From Phyllobacteriaceae bacterium (GTDB lineage Bacteria; Pseudomonadota; Alphaproteobacteria; Rhizobiales; Rhizobiaceae): a stretch of DNA of 64,000 nucleotides. The stretch's first letter is position 1; every line of letters starts with the position of its first letter. This document shows positions 44,611-54,207 of this stretch, one piece after another. The stretch is taken from assembly GCA_016711085.1 (NCBI GenBank), contig JADJTR010000004.1, positions 372,001-436,000 of the forward strand, read 5' to 3'. The translations under genes were made by a program, and so were the position numbers. A model generated the notes under the pieces. It worked only from the letters and a program-made list of their open reading frames with translations, searched no databases and was not told where the DNA came from.

Positions 44611-47600
44611 TCACTCCGCCGCCACGCCCATCCGCATGCTTTCCATCTCCAGCAGCGCCCGGCGATATTCGACCGGCATCACCTTGCGGAATTTCGGCCG
44701 CCACACCACCCAGTTTTCGAGGATCGCCTTGGCCCGCTCCGACCCGGTGTAGTGCAGATGGTTGGAGATCAGCTGGTAGAGCCGCTCGTCGTCGTGGCGC
44801 GTCATGTCGCCGGAAACGTCGACGCGGCCCTTGTGGGCGAGGTCACCGCCGGAATGGCTGAGCTTTTCCATCAGCTCGTCCTCTTCCGGCACCGGCTCCA
44901 GTTCCACCATCGCCATGTTGCAGCGGCGCTGGAAATCGCCCTCCTCGTCGAGCACATAGGCGATGCCGCCCGACATGCCGGCGGCGAAGTTGCGCCCCGT
45001 CTTGCCGATGACGACGACGACGCCGCCGGTCATGTATTCGCAGCCATGGTCGCCAACGCCTTCGACGATGGCGATGGCGCCCGAATTGCGCACGGCGAAA
45101 CGCTCGCCGGCGACGCCGCGGAAATAGCATTCGCCCTCGGTCGCCCCGTAAAGCACGGTATTGCCGATGATGATCGACTCTTCGGCCTTGTAGCGCGCGC
45201 CTTCCGGCGGACGCACCACGATGCGGCCGCCCGACAGGCCCTTGCCGACATAATCGTTGGCGTCGCCGACGAGATCGAAGGTGACGCCGCGCGCCAGGAA
45301 CGCGCCGAAAGACTGCCCGGCCGTGCCCGTCAGCGTCACATGGATCGTGTCGTCCTTGAGGCCCTTGTGCTGATGGCGCATGGCCACCTCGCCCGACAGC
45401 ATGGCGCCAGCGGTGCGGTCGGTGTTGCGGATCGACGCCTCGATGCGCACCGGAATCTTGTTTTCAAGCGCCGGCTTCGCCTCCGCGATCAGCTTGCGGT
45501 CGAGGATGTCGGCGATCGGATGCAGCTGGCGCTTGGTCCAGTGCATTTCCGTCTCGGCCGCCTCGACCATGTGGAAGAGGCGGGTGAAATCCAGACCCTT
45601 CGCCTTCCAGTGATCGACCACCGCCTGCTTCTCCAGCAATTCGGTGTGGCCGGTGATTTCATCGAGCGAGCGGAAGCCCATCTTCGCCAGCCAGTGGCGC
45701 ACATCCTCGGCGATGAAGAAAAAGAAGTTGATGATGTTCTCGGGTGTGCCCTTGAAGCGCTTGCGCAAAACCGGATCCTGCGTCGCGACGCCGACCGGGC
45801 AGGTGTTGAGATGGCATTTGCGCATCATCACGCAGCCGGCCGAAATCAGCGGCGCGGTGGCGAAACCGAACTCGTCGGCGCCGATCAAGGCGCCGATGAT
45901 CACGTCGCGTCCGGTGCGGATGCCGCCATCGACCTGCAGGGCGACGCGGCTGCGCAGGCCGTTCCTGACCAGCGTCTGCTGGGTTTCGGCAAGGCCGATT
46001 TCCCACGGGCTGCCGGCATGCTTGATCGAGGTCAGCGGCGAAGCGCCCGTGCCGCCGTCATAGCCGGAGATGGTGATGTGGTCGGCGCGCGCCTTGGCGA
46101 CGCCGGCGGCGACGGTGCCGACGCCGACTTCGGAAACCAGTTTGACCGAGACGTCGCCGCGCGGGTTGGCGTTCTTCAGGTCGAAGATCAGCTGCGCCAG
46201 ATCCTCGATCGAATAGATATCGTGATGCGGCGGCGGCGAGATCAGGCCGACGCCCGGCGTCGAATGGCGGACCTTGGCGATGACCGCGTCGACCTTGTGG
46301 CCGGGCAATTGACCGCCCTCGCCGGGCTTGGCGCCCTGCGCCACCTTGATTTGCATCATGTCCGAGTTGACGAGGTATTCCGCCGTCACGCCGAACCGGC
46401 CCGAGGCGACCTGCTTGATGGCCGAACGCTCCGGGTTCATCGAGCCATCGGCGAGCGGCATGTAGCGGTCGGCTTCCTCGCCGCCCTCGCCGGTGTTCGA
46501 CTTGCCGCCGATGGCGTTCATGGCGCGCGCCAGCGTGGTGTGCGCCTCGCGGCTGATCGAGCCGAAGCTCATCGCGCCGGTGGCGAAACGCTTGACGATC
46601 TCCTTGGCCGGCTGGACCTCGTCGAGCGGAACCGGCGTGCGGCCGGTTTCCTCGGCGGTGCGGATATGGAACAGGCCGCGAATGGTCTTCGCCCGCGCCG
46701 AGCGTCCGTTGATTTCCTCGGCGTAGGATTGATAGTCGGTCCACGAATTCTTGCGCACGGCGTGCTGCAAATTCGCCACCGCGTCGGGCGACCACATGTG
46801 CGCCTCGCCGCGCAGGCGGAACATGTATTCGCCGCCGACTTCGAGCGCGTTGCGCAGCACCGGATTGTCGCCGAAGGCGCCCTTGTGGCGGCGCACGGTC
46901 TCTTCCGCCACCTCGGCCAAGCCGACGCCCTCGATGGTGGTCGCGGTTCCGGTGAAATATTTCGCCACGAAATCGCTCTTGAGGCCGATCGCGTCGAAAA
47001 TCTGCGCCCCGCAATAAGATTGGTAGGTGGATATGCCCATCTTGGACATCACCTTGAGGATGCCCTTGCCGACCGACTTGATGAAACGGGTCACCACTTC
47101 GCCCGCCTCGACTTCCGGCGGGAAATCGCCGCGCGCATGCATGTCGAGCATCGTGTCGAAGGCGAGATAGGGGTTGATCGCCTCCGCGCCATAGCCGGCG
47201 AGGCAGCAGAACTGGTGCACCTCGCGCGGCTCGCCGGTCTCGACGACGAGGCCGACGGAAGTGCGCAGGCCCTTGCGGATCAGGTGGTGATGCACCGCCG
47301 CGGTGGCGAGCAGGGCCGGGATCGGAATGCGGTCCGGCCCGATCTGGCGGTCCGATAGGATGATGATGTTGTAGCCTCCGGCGACCGCCGCCTCGGCCCG
47401 TTCGCACAGCCGCTCCAGCGCCCCGGCCATGCCGGCGGCCCCTTCCTGCACCGAATAGGTGATGTCGAGCGTCTTGGTGTCGAAACGGTCCTCGGTGTGG
47501 CCGATGGAGCGGATCTTCTCCAGATCCTGATTGGTCAGGATCGGCTGGCGCACTTCCAGCCGCTTGCGCCGCGACGCGCCTTCCAGATCGAAAATGTTGG

Positions 47601-49305
47601 GTCGCGGGCCGATGAACGAGACTAGACTCATCACCAGCTCCTCGCGGATCGGATCGATCGGCGGGTTGGTCACCTGGGCGAAGTTCTGCTTGAAATACGA
47701 ATAAAGCATCTTCGGCAGGTCGGACATCGCCGAGATCGGGGTGTCCGTGCCCATCGAACCGACCGCTTCCTGGCCCGTCGTCGCCATCGGCGCCAACAGG
47801 ATTTTCACGTCTTCCTGGGTGTAGCCGAACGCCTGTTGGCGATCGAGCAAAGACACATCCTTGCGCAGCGCCCTCGGCTCCACCGGGGCGAGGTCTTCCA
47901 GGATCAGCTGGGTGTTGGCGAGCCAGCTGGCGTAGGGGAACTTGCCCGCCATTTCGGCCTTGATTTCGTCGTCGGCGATGATGCGGCCTTCCTCGAGGTC
48001 GATCAGCAGCATCTTGCCCGGCTGCAGCCGCCATTTGGCTATGATGTGCTTTTCCCCGACCGGCAGCGTGCCGGCTTCCGAGGCGAGGATGACGCGGTCG
48101 TCATCGGTGACGATGTAGCGGGCCGGGCGAAGCCCGTTGCGGTCGAGCGTCGCGCCGATCTGGCGGCCGTCGGTGAACGCCACCGCCGCCGGGCCGTCCC
48201 ACGGCTCCATCAGCGCGGCATGGTACTCGTAGAACGCCTTGCGATCCTCGCTCATCAGCTTGTTGCCGGCCCAGGCTTCGGGGATCAGCATCATCATGGC
48301 GTGCGGCAGCGAATAGCCGCCTTGCCACAGGAATTCGAGCGCGTTGTCGAAGCAGGCGGTGTCCGACTGGCCCTCGTAGGAGATCGGCCACAGCTTGGCG
48401 ATGTCGTTGCCGAACAGTTCGGAATCGACCGACGCCTGGCGCGCCGCCATCCAGTTGACGTTGCCGCGCAGCGTGTTGATCTCGCCGTTGTGGGCGACCA
48501 TGCGATAGGGATGCGCCAGCTTCCACGACGGAAACGTGTTGGTCGAAAACCGTTGATGCACCAAAGCCAGCGCCGATTCGAAGCGCGGATCGGAAAGGTC
48601 GCGGAAATAGGCCTTCACCTGATAGGCGAGGAACATGCCCTTGTAGACAATGGTGCGCGCCGACATCGACACGATGTAGAAACCGTTGTCGCGGCCTTGA
48701 GTCTCGCCATAGATGCGGCCGGAAATCACCTTGCGCAGGATGAACAGCCGGCGCTCGAAAACCTCGTCGTTGTCGATCGACGCCGGCCGGCCGATGAAGA
48801 CCTGGCGATGGAACGGCTCGGATGCGGCGATCTCGGGCGCCTTCGACAGCGACGAATTGTCGACCGGAACGTCGCGGAAGCCGAGCAGCGGCAGACCTTC
48901 GGCCGCGGCCGCTTCGCGGATGATGGTCTCGCAATGGGCGCGAAGCGCCGCATCCTGCGGCATGAAGGCATAGCCGACGCCGTACTGACCGGAAGGCGGC
49001 AGGATGACGCCCTGCTTGCCCATCTCCTCGCGGAAGAAACCGTCGGGAATCTGCACGAAGATGCCGGCGCCGTCGCCGACCAGAGGATCGGCCCCGACCG
49101 CGCCGCGATGCGTGAGGTTCTCGAGAATGAACAGGCCATCCTCGATCACCTTGTGCGACTTGCGGTTTTTCATGTCGACGACGAAGCCGACGCCGCAGGC
49201 GTCGTGTTCATTGGCCGGATCGTACAGGCCTTCGGCGGCCGGAAGGCCGGAGACCGGATCGGTGCGGCGCGCCGCGACCGGGGCTTGAGATGCGAACGTC
49301 GTCAT
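44611..49305 (-). CDS. gltB: Glutamate synthase large subunit
   Basis: 1564 residues, normal size. N-terminal glutamine amidotransferase domain exposes Cys37 (NEHDACGVGF) after removal of a 36-residue propeptide; the central and FMN domains follow (QVASGRFGVTAEYL, PGEGGQLPGHKV, SPPPHHDIYSIEDLAQLI in pieces); Fe-S ligands CHLNTCPVGVATQD; the C-terminal GXGXG beta-helix domain ends at 44611. Makes glutamate with GltD. The start ATG at 49305 gives the family MTTFASQ start. The gene is uninterrupted, in contrast to gltD. Confidence 0.96.
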   Translation of the reverse strand: MTTFASQAPVAARRTDPVSGLPAAEGLYDPANEHDACGVGFVVDMKNRKSHKVIEDGLFILENLTHRGAVGADPLVGDGAGIFVQIPDGFFREEMGKQGVILPPSGQYGVGYAFMPQDAALRAHCETIIREAAAAEGLPLLGFRDVPVDNSSLSKAPEIAASEPFHRQVFIGRPASIDNDEVFERRLFILRKVISGRIYGETQGRDNGFYIVSMSARTIVYKGMFLAYQVKAYFRDLSDPRFESALALVHQRFSTNTFPSWKLAHPYRMVAHNGEINTLRGNVNWMAARQASVDSELFGNDIAKLWPISYEGQSDTACFDNALEFLWQGGYSLPHAMMMLIPEAWAGNKLMSEDRKAFYEYHAALMEPWDGPAAVAFTDGRQIGATLDRNGLRPARYIVTDDDRVILASEAGTLPVGEKHIIAKWRLQPGKMLLIDLEEGRIIADDEIKAEMAGKFPYASWLANTQLILEDLAPVEPRALRKDVSLLDRQQAFGYTQEDVKILLAPMATTGQEAVGSMGTDTPISAMSDLPKMLYSYFKQNFAQVTNPPIDPIREELVMSLVSFIGPRPNIFDLEGASRRKRLEVRQPILTNQDLEKIRSIGHTEDRFDTKTLDITYSVQEGAAGMAGALERLCERAEAAVAGGYNIIILSDRQIGPDRIPIPALLATAAVHHHLIRKGLRTSVGLVVETGEPREVHQFCCLAGYGAEAINPYLAFDTMLDMHARGDFPPEVEAGEVVTRFIKSVGKGILKVMSKMGISTYQSYCGAQIFDAIGLKSDFVAKYFTGTATTIEGVGLAEVAEETVRRHKGAFGDNPVLRNALEVGGEYMFRLRGEAHMWSPDAVANLQHAVRKNSWTDYQSYAEEINGRSARAKTIRGLFHIRTAEETGRTPVPLDEVQPAKEIVKRFATGAMSFGSISREAHTTLARAMNAIGGKSNTGEGGEEADRYMPLADGSMNPERSAIKQVASGRFGVTAEYLVNSDMMQIKVAQGAKPGEGGQLPGHKVDAVIAKVRHSTPGVGLISPPPHHDIYSIEDLAQLIFDLKNANPRGDVSVKLVSEVGVGTVAAGVAKARADHITISGYDGGTGASPLTSIKHAGSPWEIGLAETQQTLVRNGLRSRVALQVDGGIRTGRDVIIGALIGADEFGFATAPLISAGCVMMRKCHLNTCPVGVATQDPVLRKRFKGTPENIINFFFFIAEDVRHWLAKMGFRSLDEITGHTELLEKQAVVDHWKAKGLDFTRLFHMVEAAETEMHWTKRQLHPIADILDRKLIAEAKPALENKIPVRIEASIRNTDRTAGAMLSGEVAMRHQHKGLKDDTIHVTLTGTAGQSFGAFLARGVTFDLVGDANDYVGKGLSGGRIVVRPPEGARYKAEESIIIGNTVLYGATEGECYFRGVAGERFAVRNSGAIAIVEGVGDHGCEYMTGGVVVVIGKTGRNFAAGMSGGIAYVLDEEGDFQRRCNMAMVELEPVPEEDELMEKLSHSGGDLAHKGRVDVSGDMTRHDDERLYQLISNHLHYTGSERAKAILENWVVWRPKFRKVMPVEYRRALLEMESMRMGVAAE

Positions 49306-49482
49306 GACCGTCCTCCGTCGGCGGCGAACCGCTTGGCGTGGCGCGAACGACCCGCACACGGCCGGATTGCCGTCGGGTCGGCGCGTCGATGGATATGGCA
49401 GCATTGCTGCCCTAATCAACAGATTCCAGATTGCTCGCCAAATTGCAAGCGGGTAATTTCATTCAAATCGATTAGAAAATAA

Positions 49483-49488
49483 TATAAT
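49483..49488 (+). promoter_or_regulatory. -10 element, probable promoter of threonine aldolase gene
   Basis: A perfect TATAAT in an AT-rich stretch (49440-49520), unusual for this genome. The -35 17 bp upstream (CATTCA) is poor. A leader of ~110 nt would precede the GTG at 49605. The rest of the 300-bp gltB-aldolase gap shows no gene. Confidence 0.4.
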
Positions 49489-49604
49489 GTCGCGAATAAA
49501 TCGGTATACGTATTTTTATTGCGCACACAGCCTTTTCGATCACGGTCTGGAATTGCTGAAGGAACTCTGGCACAAGCGCGGAAGCATCGGAAGGGAGATC
49601 GCCC

Positions 49605-50669
49605 GTGCATTTCGGATCGGACAATTGGGCGGGCGCGCATGCCAAAATCGCCGAGGCGATCACGCGGGAATCCGCCCTGTTCTCGCCGGCCTACGGCGCC
49701 AGCGACCTCGACAAGAAGGTTGCCGCGAAATTCAGCGCGGTCTTCGAGCGCGAGGTCGCCGTCTTTTTCGTCGGCACCGGCACGGCGGCGAACGCACTGG
49801 CGCTCGCAAGCGTCAACCGGCCCGGCGGCATTTGTTTCGCCCACCGCGAAGCACACATGATCGAGGACGAATGCGGTGCGCCGGAATATCTGACCGGCGG
49901 CGGCCGCCTGCACGGCGTCGACGGACCGCGCGGCCGCATGGATATCGCCAAGCTGCAGGCGGCGATCGATCACTTCCCCGCCGATTTCGTCCATGGCGGC
50001 CAGCCGATGGCGGTCTCGATCACCCAGGCGAGCGAAGCCGGCACGATCTATGGCCTCGCCGATGTCGCCGCGATCGCCGAAATCGCCAGCCGGGCCGGGG
50101 TGCCTTTGCATATGGATGGCGCGCGCTTCGCCAATGCGATGGTTTCCTTGAATTGCACGCCGGCCGAGATGACCTGGAAAGCCGGCGTCGACATCGTCTC
50201 CTTCGGCGGCACCAAGAATGGCTGTTGGATGGCCGAGGCGCTGGTGTTCATGAATCCGGCCGACGCAGCCCAGGCGCCGTTCGTGCGCAAGCGCGCCGCG
50301 CATTTGTTTTCCAAGTCGCGCTTCATCGCCGCCCAGTTCGATGCCTATTTCGACAACGATCTGTGGCTGTCAATGGCCCGCCACGCCAACGCCATGGCGT
50401 CGCTTCTGGCCGATGTCCTGAAGGCGTCGGACAAGGCCCGCCTCGCCTGGGAACCTCAGGCGAACGAGATTTTCGCCTTCATGAACCAGGCCGAAGCGCA
50501 GCGGTTGCAGCAGGCCGGCGCACATTTCCACGAATGGCATCCGCCGCATCCCGACAGCGCCACAGTCAATGAGGGTGAAGCGATGTTCCGCTTTGTCACA
50601 TCCTTCGCCACGACCGCTGCCGAAATCGACCGTTTCGAAGCGCTTCTCGCCACGAACACGGCGGCGTGA
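49605..50669 (+). CDS. Low-specificity threonine aldolase / beta-eliminating lyase
   Basis: 354 residues. Fold-type I PLP enzyme that splits threonine to glycine and acetaldehyde. FGSDNWAGAHAKI opening, GTGTAANALAL, HREAHMIEDECGAPE, LHMDGARFANA (Asp-Ala-Arg of cofactor binding) and the Schiff-base Lys in SFGGTKNGCW. GTG start with GGGAG upstream. Stands alone 112 bp before the bufferin operon. Confidence 0.9.
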   Translation: MHFGSDNWAGAHAKIAEAITRESALFSPAYGASDLDKKVAAKFSAVFEREVAVFFVGTGTAANALALASVNRPGGICFAHREAHMIEDECGAPEYLTGGGRLHGVDGPRGRMDIAKLQAAIDHFPADFVHGGQPMAVSITQASEAGTIYGLADVAAIAEIASRAGVPLHMDGARFANAMVSLNCTPAEMTWKAGVDIVSFGGTKNGCWMAEALVFMNPADAAQAPFVRKRAAHLFSKSRFIAAQFDAYFDNDLWLSMARHANAMASLLADVLKASDKARLAWEPQANEIFAFMNQAEAQRLQQAGAHFHEWHPPHPDSATVNEGEAMFRFVTSFATTAAEIDRFEALLATNTAA

Positions 50670-50781
50670 ACGCTGCGTCAATGAAAATGACACGCGCTTG
50701 ATTTCCACCTGAACGGCGGACTTGGCATCACTTCCGGCACGGAAGGCCAGATGCCTATCCGGCTCAACAACGGAGTGACCC

Positions 50782-51087
50782 ATGACCGCCAAATCCCTCG
50801 TTTCCGCCGCCTATCTCGCCGGCGCCGTAGCGTCCGCCCTTTCGTTCGGATCGGTTGTCGTTTCGACCGACGCCATCGCCGCCGACAAGGAAAAATGCTT
50901 CGGTGTCGCCATGGCCGGCAAGAACGATTGCGCCGCCGGCCCCGGCACGACCTGCGCCGGCACCTCCAAGGTCGATTTCCAGGGCAATTCCTGGAAGTAT
51001 GTCGATGCCGGAACCTGCGTCTCGATGAAGGTCGATGGCGATCGCATGGGCTCGCTCGAGCCGCTGACCCGCGACCTGCCGTCCTGA
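50782..51087 (+). CDS. Bufferin precursor, BufA1/DUF2282 family
   Basis: 101 residues: signal peptide (to about residue 33) and a small mature domain with four Cys (39, 50, 58, 79) in EKCFGVAMAGKNDC, GPGTTCAGT and DAGTC. DUF2282 proteins next to DUF692 enzymes are bufferins: ribosomally made, exported peptides whose cysteines are converted by the MNIO enzyme to thiooxazoles that bind copper. GGAG lies 9 nt before the ATG. First gene of a four-gene operon. Confidence 0.88.
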   Translation: MTAKSLVSAAYLAGAVASALSFGSVVVSTDAIAADKEKCFGVAMAGKNDCAAGPGTTCAGTSKVDFQGNSWKYVDAGTCVSMKVDGDRMGSLEPLTRDLPS

Positions 51088-51130
51088 TCGATCACGATCA
51101 TTCATTCTGTTGACGGAAGGACCCGCGGCG

Positions 51131-52042
51131 ATGCAAACCCCAAAGGTGCCCCCCCACACAACGGGAGCTCCCGTCCTTCCGTTCCCCCGCGCCGGCAAAT
51201 ACGCCGGCGCGGGTTTCAAGCCGGAACACTTCGCCGAAATTCGCGGCGACGACGCCCCGCCCGCCTTCTTCGAGATCCACGCCGAGAATTACATGGGCGC
51301 CGGCGGAACGCCGCACGCCCAGCTGGCGCATCTGCGCCGCGACTTCCCGATTTCCCTGCACGGCGTCTGCATGTCGCTCGGCGGCCCGCAGCCGCTGTCG
51401 AAAGACCATCTTTCCCGTTTCAAGGCGCTGGTCGACCGCTACGAACCGGCGCTTGTGTCGGAACATTTGGCCTGGTCGACGCATGGCGACGCATTTCTCA
51501 ACGATTTGCTGCCTCTGCCCTACACGGACGCGACGCTTGCCCATGTCTGCGCCCATATCGACGAAATGCAGCACGCCATCGGCCGCAAGATCCTGCTCGA
51601 AAACCCTTCGACCTACGTCGTTTTCCGTGAGTCGACCTGGGAGGAAACCGCCTTTGTCGGCGAAATCGCCCGTCGCACCGGCTGCGGCCTGTTGCTCGAC
51701 GTCAACAATGTCTTCGTTTCCGCCACCAATCACGGCTTTTCGGCCGAAAATTACATCGATCGTTTTCCGCTGCGCCTGGTCGAGGAAATCCACCTCGCCG
51801 GTCACGATGCGCAGGAGGACGACATCGGCGCGCCGCTGTTGATCGACAGCCACGACCGCCCCGTCGCCGACCCGGTGTGGGCGCTGTTCGAACGCGTCAT
51901 CGCAAAGCGCGGCCCGGCCGCGACCCTGATCGAATGGGATAACGACATCCCCGCCTGGCCGGTGCTGAAACGCGAAGCCGAACGCGCCGATGCCGTCATC
52001 CGCGCCGTCGAGGGGCGGGGGGCGCTCGTCCATGCCGCCTGA
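51131..52042 (+). CDS. BufB, DUF692 multinuclear non-heme iron oxidase (MNIO)
   Basis: 303 residues. TIM-barrel MNIO: metal-binding residues are in FFEIHAENYMG, SLHGVCMSLGG, SEHLAWS, LLENPSTYV, LLLDVNNVFVS, EIHLAGH, DSHDRPV and LIEWDNDIP. Modifies cysteines of the precursor peptide. The ATG at 51131 is preferred (GGAAGGA upstream); a TTG at 51110 is possible. Overlaps the next gene by 11 bp. Confidence 0.92.
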   Translation: MQTPKVPPHTTGAPVLPFPRAGKYAGAGFKPEHFAEIRGDDAPPAFFEIHAENYMGAGGTPHAQLAHLRRDFPISLHGVCMSLGGPQPLSKDHLSRFKALVDRYEPALVSEHLAWSTHGDAFLNDLLPLPYTDATLAHVCAHIDEMQHAIGRKILLENPSTYVVFRESTWEETAFVGEIARRTGCGLLLDVNNVFVSATNHGFSAENYIDRFPLRLVEEIHLAGHDAQEDDIGAPLLIDSHDRPVADPVWALFERVIAKRGPAATLIEWDNDIPAWPVLKREAERADAVIRAVEGRGALVHAA

Positions 52043-52799
52043 ACCCTTGCCATTTGCCGAGCCCTTCGCCGCCGGCCTGCTCGATCCGGCCATCGCCGCG
52101 CCCGGCCTGATCGGCGACGCCGCCGGGCGGCTGGCGGGCAAACGCTACGACGTCTATCGCAACAACGTCACCATGGGGTTGGCCAAGACGATCGAGTCGA
52201 TCTTTCCCGCCGTGCGCCATTGGGTTGGCGAGAAGACCTTTCGCGGCCTGGCCATCGACCATGCCCGCGCCGAACCGCCATCCTCGCCGCTGCTGTTCGA
52301 CTACGGCCACGGTTTCGCCGATTGGCTCGACCGCATCGCGCCGCCCGAATTCGCCGGCTGGCTGGCCGATCTCGCCCGGCTGGAACGCCTGTGGCTCGAC
52401 GCCTGGCACGCCGCCGACGCCGCGCCGCTCGACCCGACGGCGCTCGCCGCCGTGCTTCCTGAAAAGCTTGGCGATGTTCGCTTCGTCGCCCATCCGGCGG
52501 CGCGGATGTTTTCCTCGCGCCACGCCGTCGTGTCGCTGCTCCGCGCCGGGCGCGGCGACGGCGAAGCGCCCGCCGACCGGAACCGACCGGAAGCAGCGCT
52601 GGTCACCCGTCCCGCCTTCGATGTCGAAGTCCGCTTTTTGCCGCCTGGCGGCGCGGCGTTCCTGACCGCCCTGATCGCTGGCGAGCCGCTCGGCGTCGCC
52701 GCGGCGATGGCGCTCGACCAGGCCCCCGACATCGATATCGCCGCCGCGCTTGCCGCCATGCTTGCCGCCGGCGTGTTCACCCGCCTTGCCGACGCCTGA
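52032..52799 (+). CDS. BufC, DUF2063 (HvfC/BufC) partner protein
   Basis: 255 residues. N-terminal DUF2063 domain (FAAGLLDPAIAAPGLI, RYDVYRNNV-like KRYDVYRNNVTMGLAKTIESIFPAV in pieces, YGHGFADWL) and a C-terminal domain rich in beta strands. Known as the partner that delivers the precursor to the MNIO enzyme. Starts inside bufB. Confidence 0.88.
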   Translation: MPPEPLPFAEPFAAGLLDPAIAAPGLIGDAAGRLAGKRYDVYRNNVTMGLAKTIESIFPAVRHWVGEKTFRGLAIDHARAEPPSSPLLFDYGHGFADWLDRIAPPEFAGWLADLARLERLWLDAWHAADAAPLDPTALAAVLPEKLGDVRFVAHPAARMFSSRHAVVSLLRAGRGDGEAPADRNRPEAALVTRPAFDVEVRFLPPGGAAFLTALIAGEPLGVAAAMALDQAPDIDIAAALAAMLAAGVFTRLADA

Positions 52800-52813
52800 A
52801 TCGGAGCTTCGCC

Positions 52814-53386
52814 GTGCAGTCTCTCATCGCCGTCCTTCGCCGCCTTCACGACGCCGTTTTCGGTGGAATCGAACGCTTCTCCGGCGATTGGTTCCTGCCG
52901 GCGCTGGCGCGCTTCGCCTTTCTCGCCGTGCTGTATTTCTATTTTCTGTCCTCGGCGCAGACGAAGCTTGGCGATGGCCTGTTCGGGTTCCTCAACCCCT
53001 CCGACGCCGCCTATTACCAGATCGCGCTTCCGGCGGTGGAGGCGGCCGGCGGCGATGTCTCGCAACTCGCTTTCCTTCCGTGGGGATTGATCGTGCGGCT
53101 CGGAACCTGGGCCGAATTCGTTCTGCCCGCGATGATCGTCCTCGGCCTGTTTTCGCGTGTCGCCGCACTCGGCATGATCGTCTTCGTCGCCGTCCAGACG
53201 CTTGTCGACATAGCCGTCCACAAGGTCGACGCCGCCACAGTGGGCGCGATGTTCGACCGCTTTCCCGACGCATTGATTGCCGACCAGCGCCTGCTCTGGC
53301 TGGCGATACTCCTCGTGATCGTCGTCAAGGGCGGAGGCGCGCTGTCGCTCGACCGGTTGCTGGCGAAACGGTTTCCGGCGCGTTGA
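52814..53386 (+). CDS. BufD, DoxX family membrane protein
   Basis: 190 residues, GTG start with CGGAG upstream. Four hydrophobic helices with DoxX features (ARFAFLAVLYFYFLSS, LGTWAEFVLPAMIVLGLFSR, ALGMIVFVAVQTLVD, LWLAILLVIVVKGGGALSLDR in pieces). DoxX proteins are frequent last genes of bufferin operons, with a probable redox role. A strong convergent terminator follows. Confidence 0.87.
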   Translation: MQSLIAVLRRLHDAVFGGIERFSGDWFLPALARFAFLAVLYFYFLSSAQTKLGDGLFGFLNPSDAAYYQIALPAVEAAGGDVSQLAFLPWGLIVRLGTWAEFVLPAMIVLGLFSRVAALGMIVFVAVQTLVDIAVHKVDAATVGAMFDRFPDALIADQRLLWLAILLVIVVKGGGALSLDRLLAKRFPAR

Positions 53387-53392
53387 ATCGAA

Positions 53393-53418
53393 CGCGGCGT
53401 CCGTTTCCGGACGCCGCG
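53393..53418. terminator. Convergent terminator between bufD and hsp20
   Basis: A perfect 11-bp stem CGCGGCGTCCG/CGGACGCCGCG with a TTTC loop; no T tract on either side. Confidence 0.6.
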
Positions 53419-53444
53419 CGCACTTGGGAAAACTCCCTGAGGAA

Positions 53445-53912
53445 TCAGGCGGCCTTCGCCTCAAGCTGCTTCGCCGGTTTGGCCGCGGCCGCGGCGATGG
53501 CGATCTTGCGCGGCTTCAGCGCCTCGGGGATTTCGCGCTTGAGCTCGACGTGGAGCAAGCCGTTCTTCAGCGCCGCGCCGGTGACCTGTACATGGTCGGC
53601 AAGCTGGAAACGACGCTCGAAGGAGCGCGCGGCGATGCCGCGATAGAGGAACTCGCGCTCTTCGGCCTTGTCGTCGGCGGCCTTCTCGGCCTTGACCGAC
53701 AGGACGTTCTGATTGGTTTCGATAGCGATCTCGCTCTCGTCGAAGCCGGCCACCGCCATTGTGATGCGGTAGGCGTCCTCGCCGGTGCGCTCGATATTGT
53801 AGGGCGGATAGCTCTGGCCGGCGTCGGGCTGCCCGAGCGTGTCGAGCATCGAAAACAGGCGGTCGAAACCGACGGTGGAACGATAGAAGGGAGAAAAGTC
53901 GAACTGACGCAT
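53445..53912 (-). CDS. Small heat-shock protein, Hsp20 family
   Basis: 155 residues. MRQFDFSPFYRSTVGFDRLF opening, alpha-crystallin core about 38-135 (YNIERTGEDAYRITMAVAGF, GIAARSFERRFQLADHV, ALKNGLLHVELKREIPE) and the IxI-like tail RKIAIA. Rhizobial class A type (IbpA-like). GGAGG before the ATG lies in a hairpin, below. ATP-independent holdase. Confidence 0.93.
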   Translation of the reverse strand: MRQFDFSPFYRSTVGFDRLFSMLDTLGQPDAGQSYPPYNIERTGEDAYRITMAVAGFDESEIAIETNQNVLSVKAEKAADDKAEEREFLYRGIAARSFERRFQLADHVQVTGAALKNGLLHVELKREIPEALKPRKIAIAAAAAKPAKQLEAKAA

Positions 53913-53945
53913 GTTGTCCTCCTGGAGCGACAAAGTTTGCGGTGA
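53913..53945 (-). promoter_or_regulatory. Candidate ROSE-type RNA thermometer at the hsp20 ribosome binding site
   Basis: On the mRNA the SD GGAGG (53923-53919) pairs with CTCC in GTCGCTCCAGGAGGAC (53931-53916), leaving one bulged G and a 3-nt loop, the layout of ROSE thermosensors that hide the SD until heat. The preceding TTTG and start spacing also resemble ROSE. Upstream further hairpins exist (CTGGGGTC/GACCCCAG near 54050). The match was made by eye. Confidence 0.55.
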
Positions 53946-54207
53946 GGCCGGCTTGGAAACCCTCGTCGAGGCGTCTCCGGTCGGTCCCGCGGTCCCGATT
54001 GGCGGCCGCAGGCTTCATTTGGGAAGCCCGGGAAAGGTTTCAAGGCCTGGGGTCAGGACCCCAAGCCATGAACGCCGCATGAACCGTCGCTTCCGTCGTC
54101 GTTCAGATGCGTTCGCCTAATGTCAGAACCATAGCGGCGCCGAAAACGTTGGCCGGGGCCGCAAGGAATTGAGCCGGGTGCAACGTCCCTTCCGCCCGGG
54201 TCATGCG

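Noticed and set aside
44602..47358. 918-codon open frame on the plus strand
   Set aside because: It lies wholly antisense to the intact gltB coding frame; its composition (His, Arg and Asp rich) is that of a complement shadow in GC-rich DNA.
47836..49482. 548-codon plus-strand open frame
   Set aside because: Antisense to gltB; Arg/His-rich shadow with no ribosome site.
51098..52141. 347-codon minus-strand open frame across bufB
   Set aside because: Antisense shadow; bufB has the metal-ligand motifs and fits the operon.
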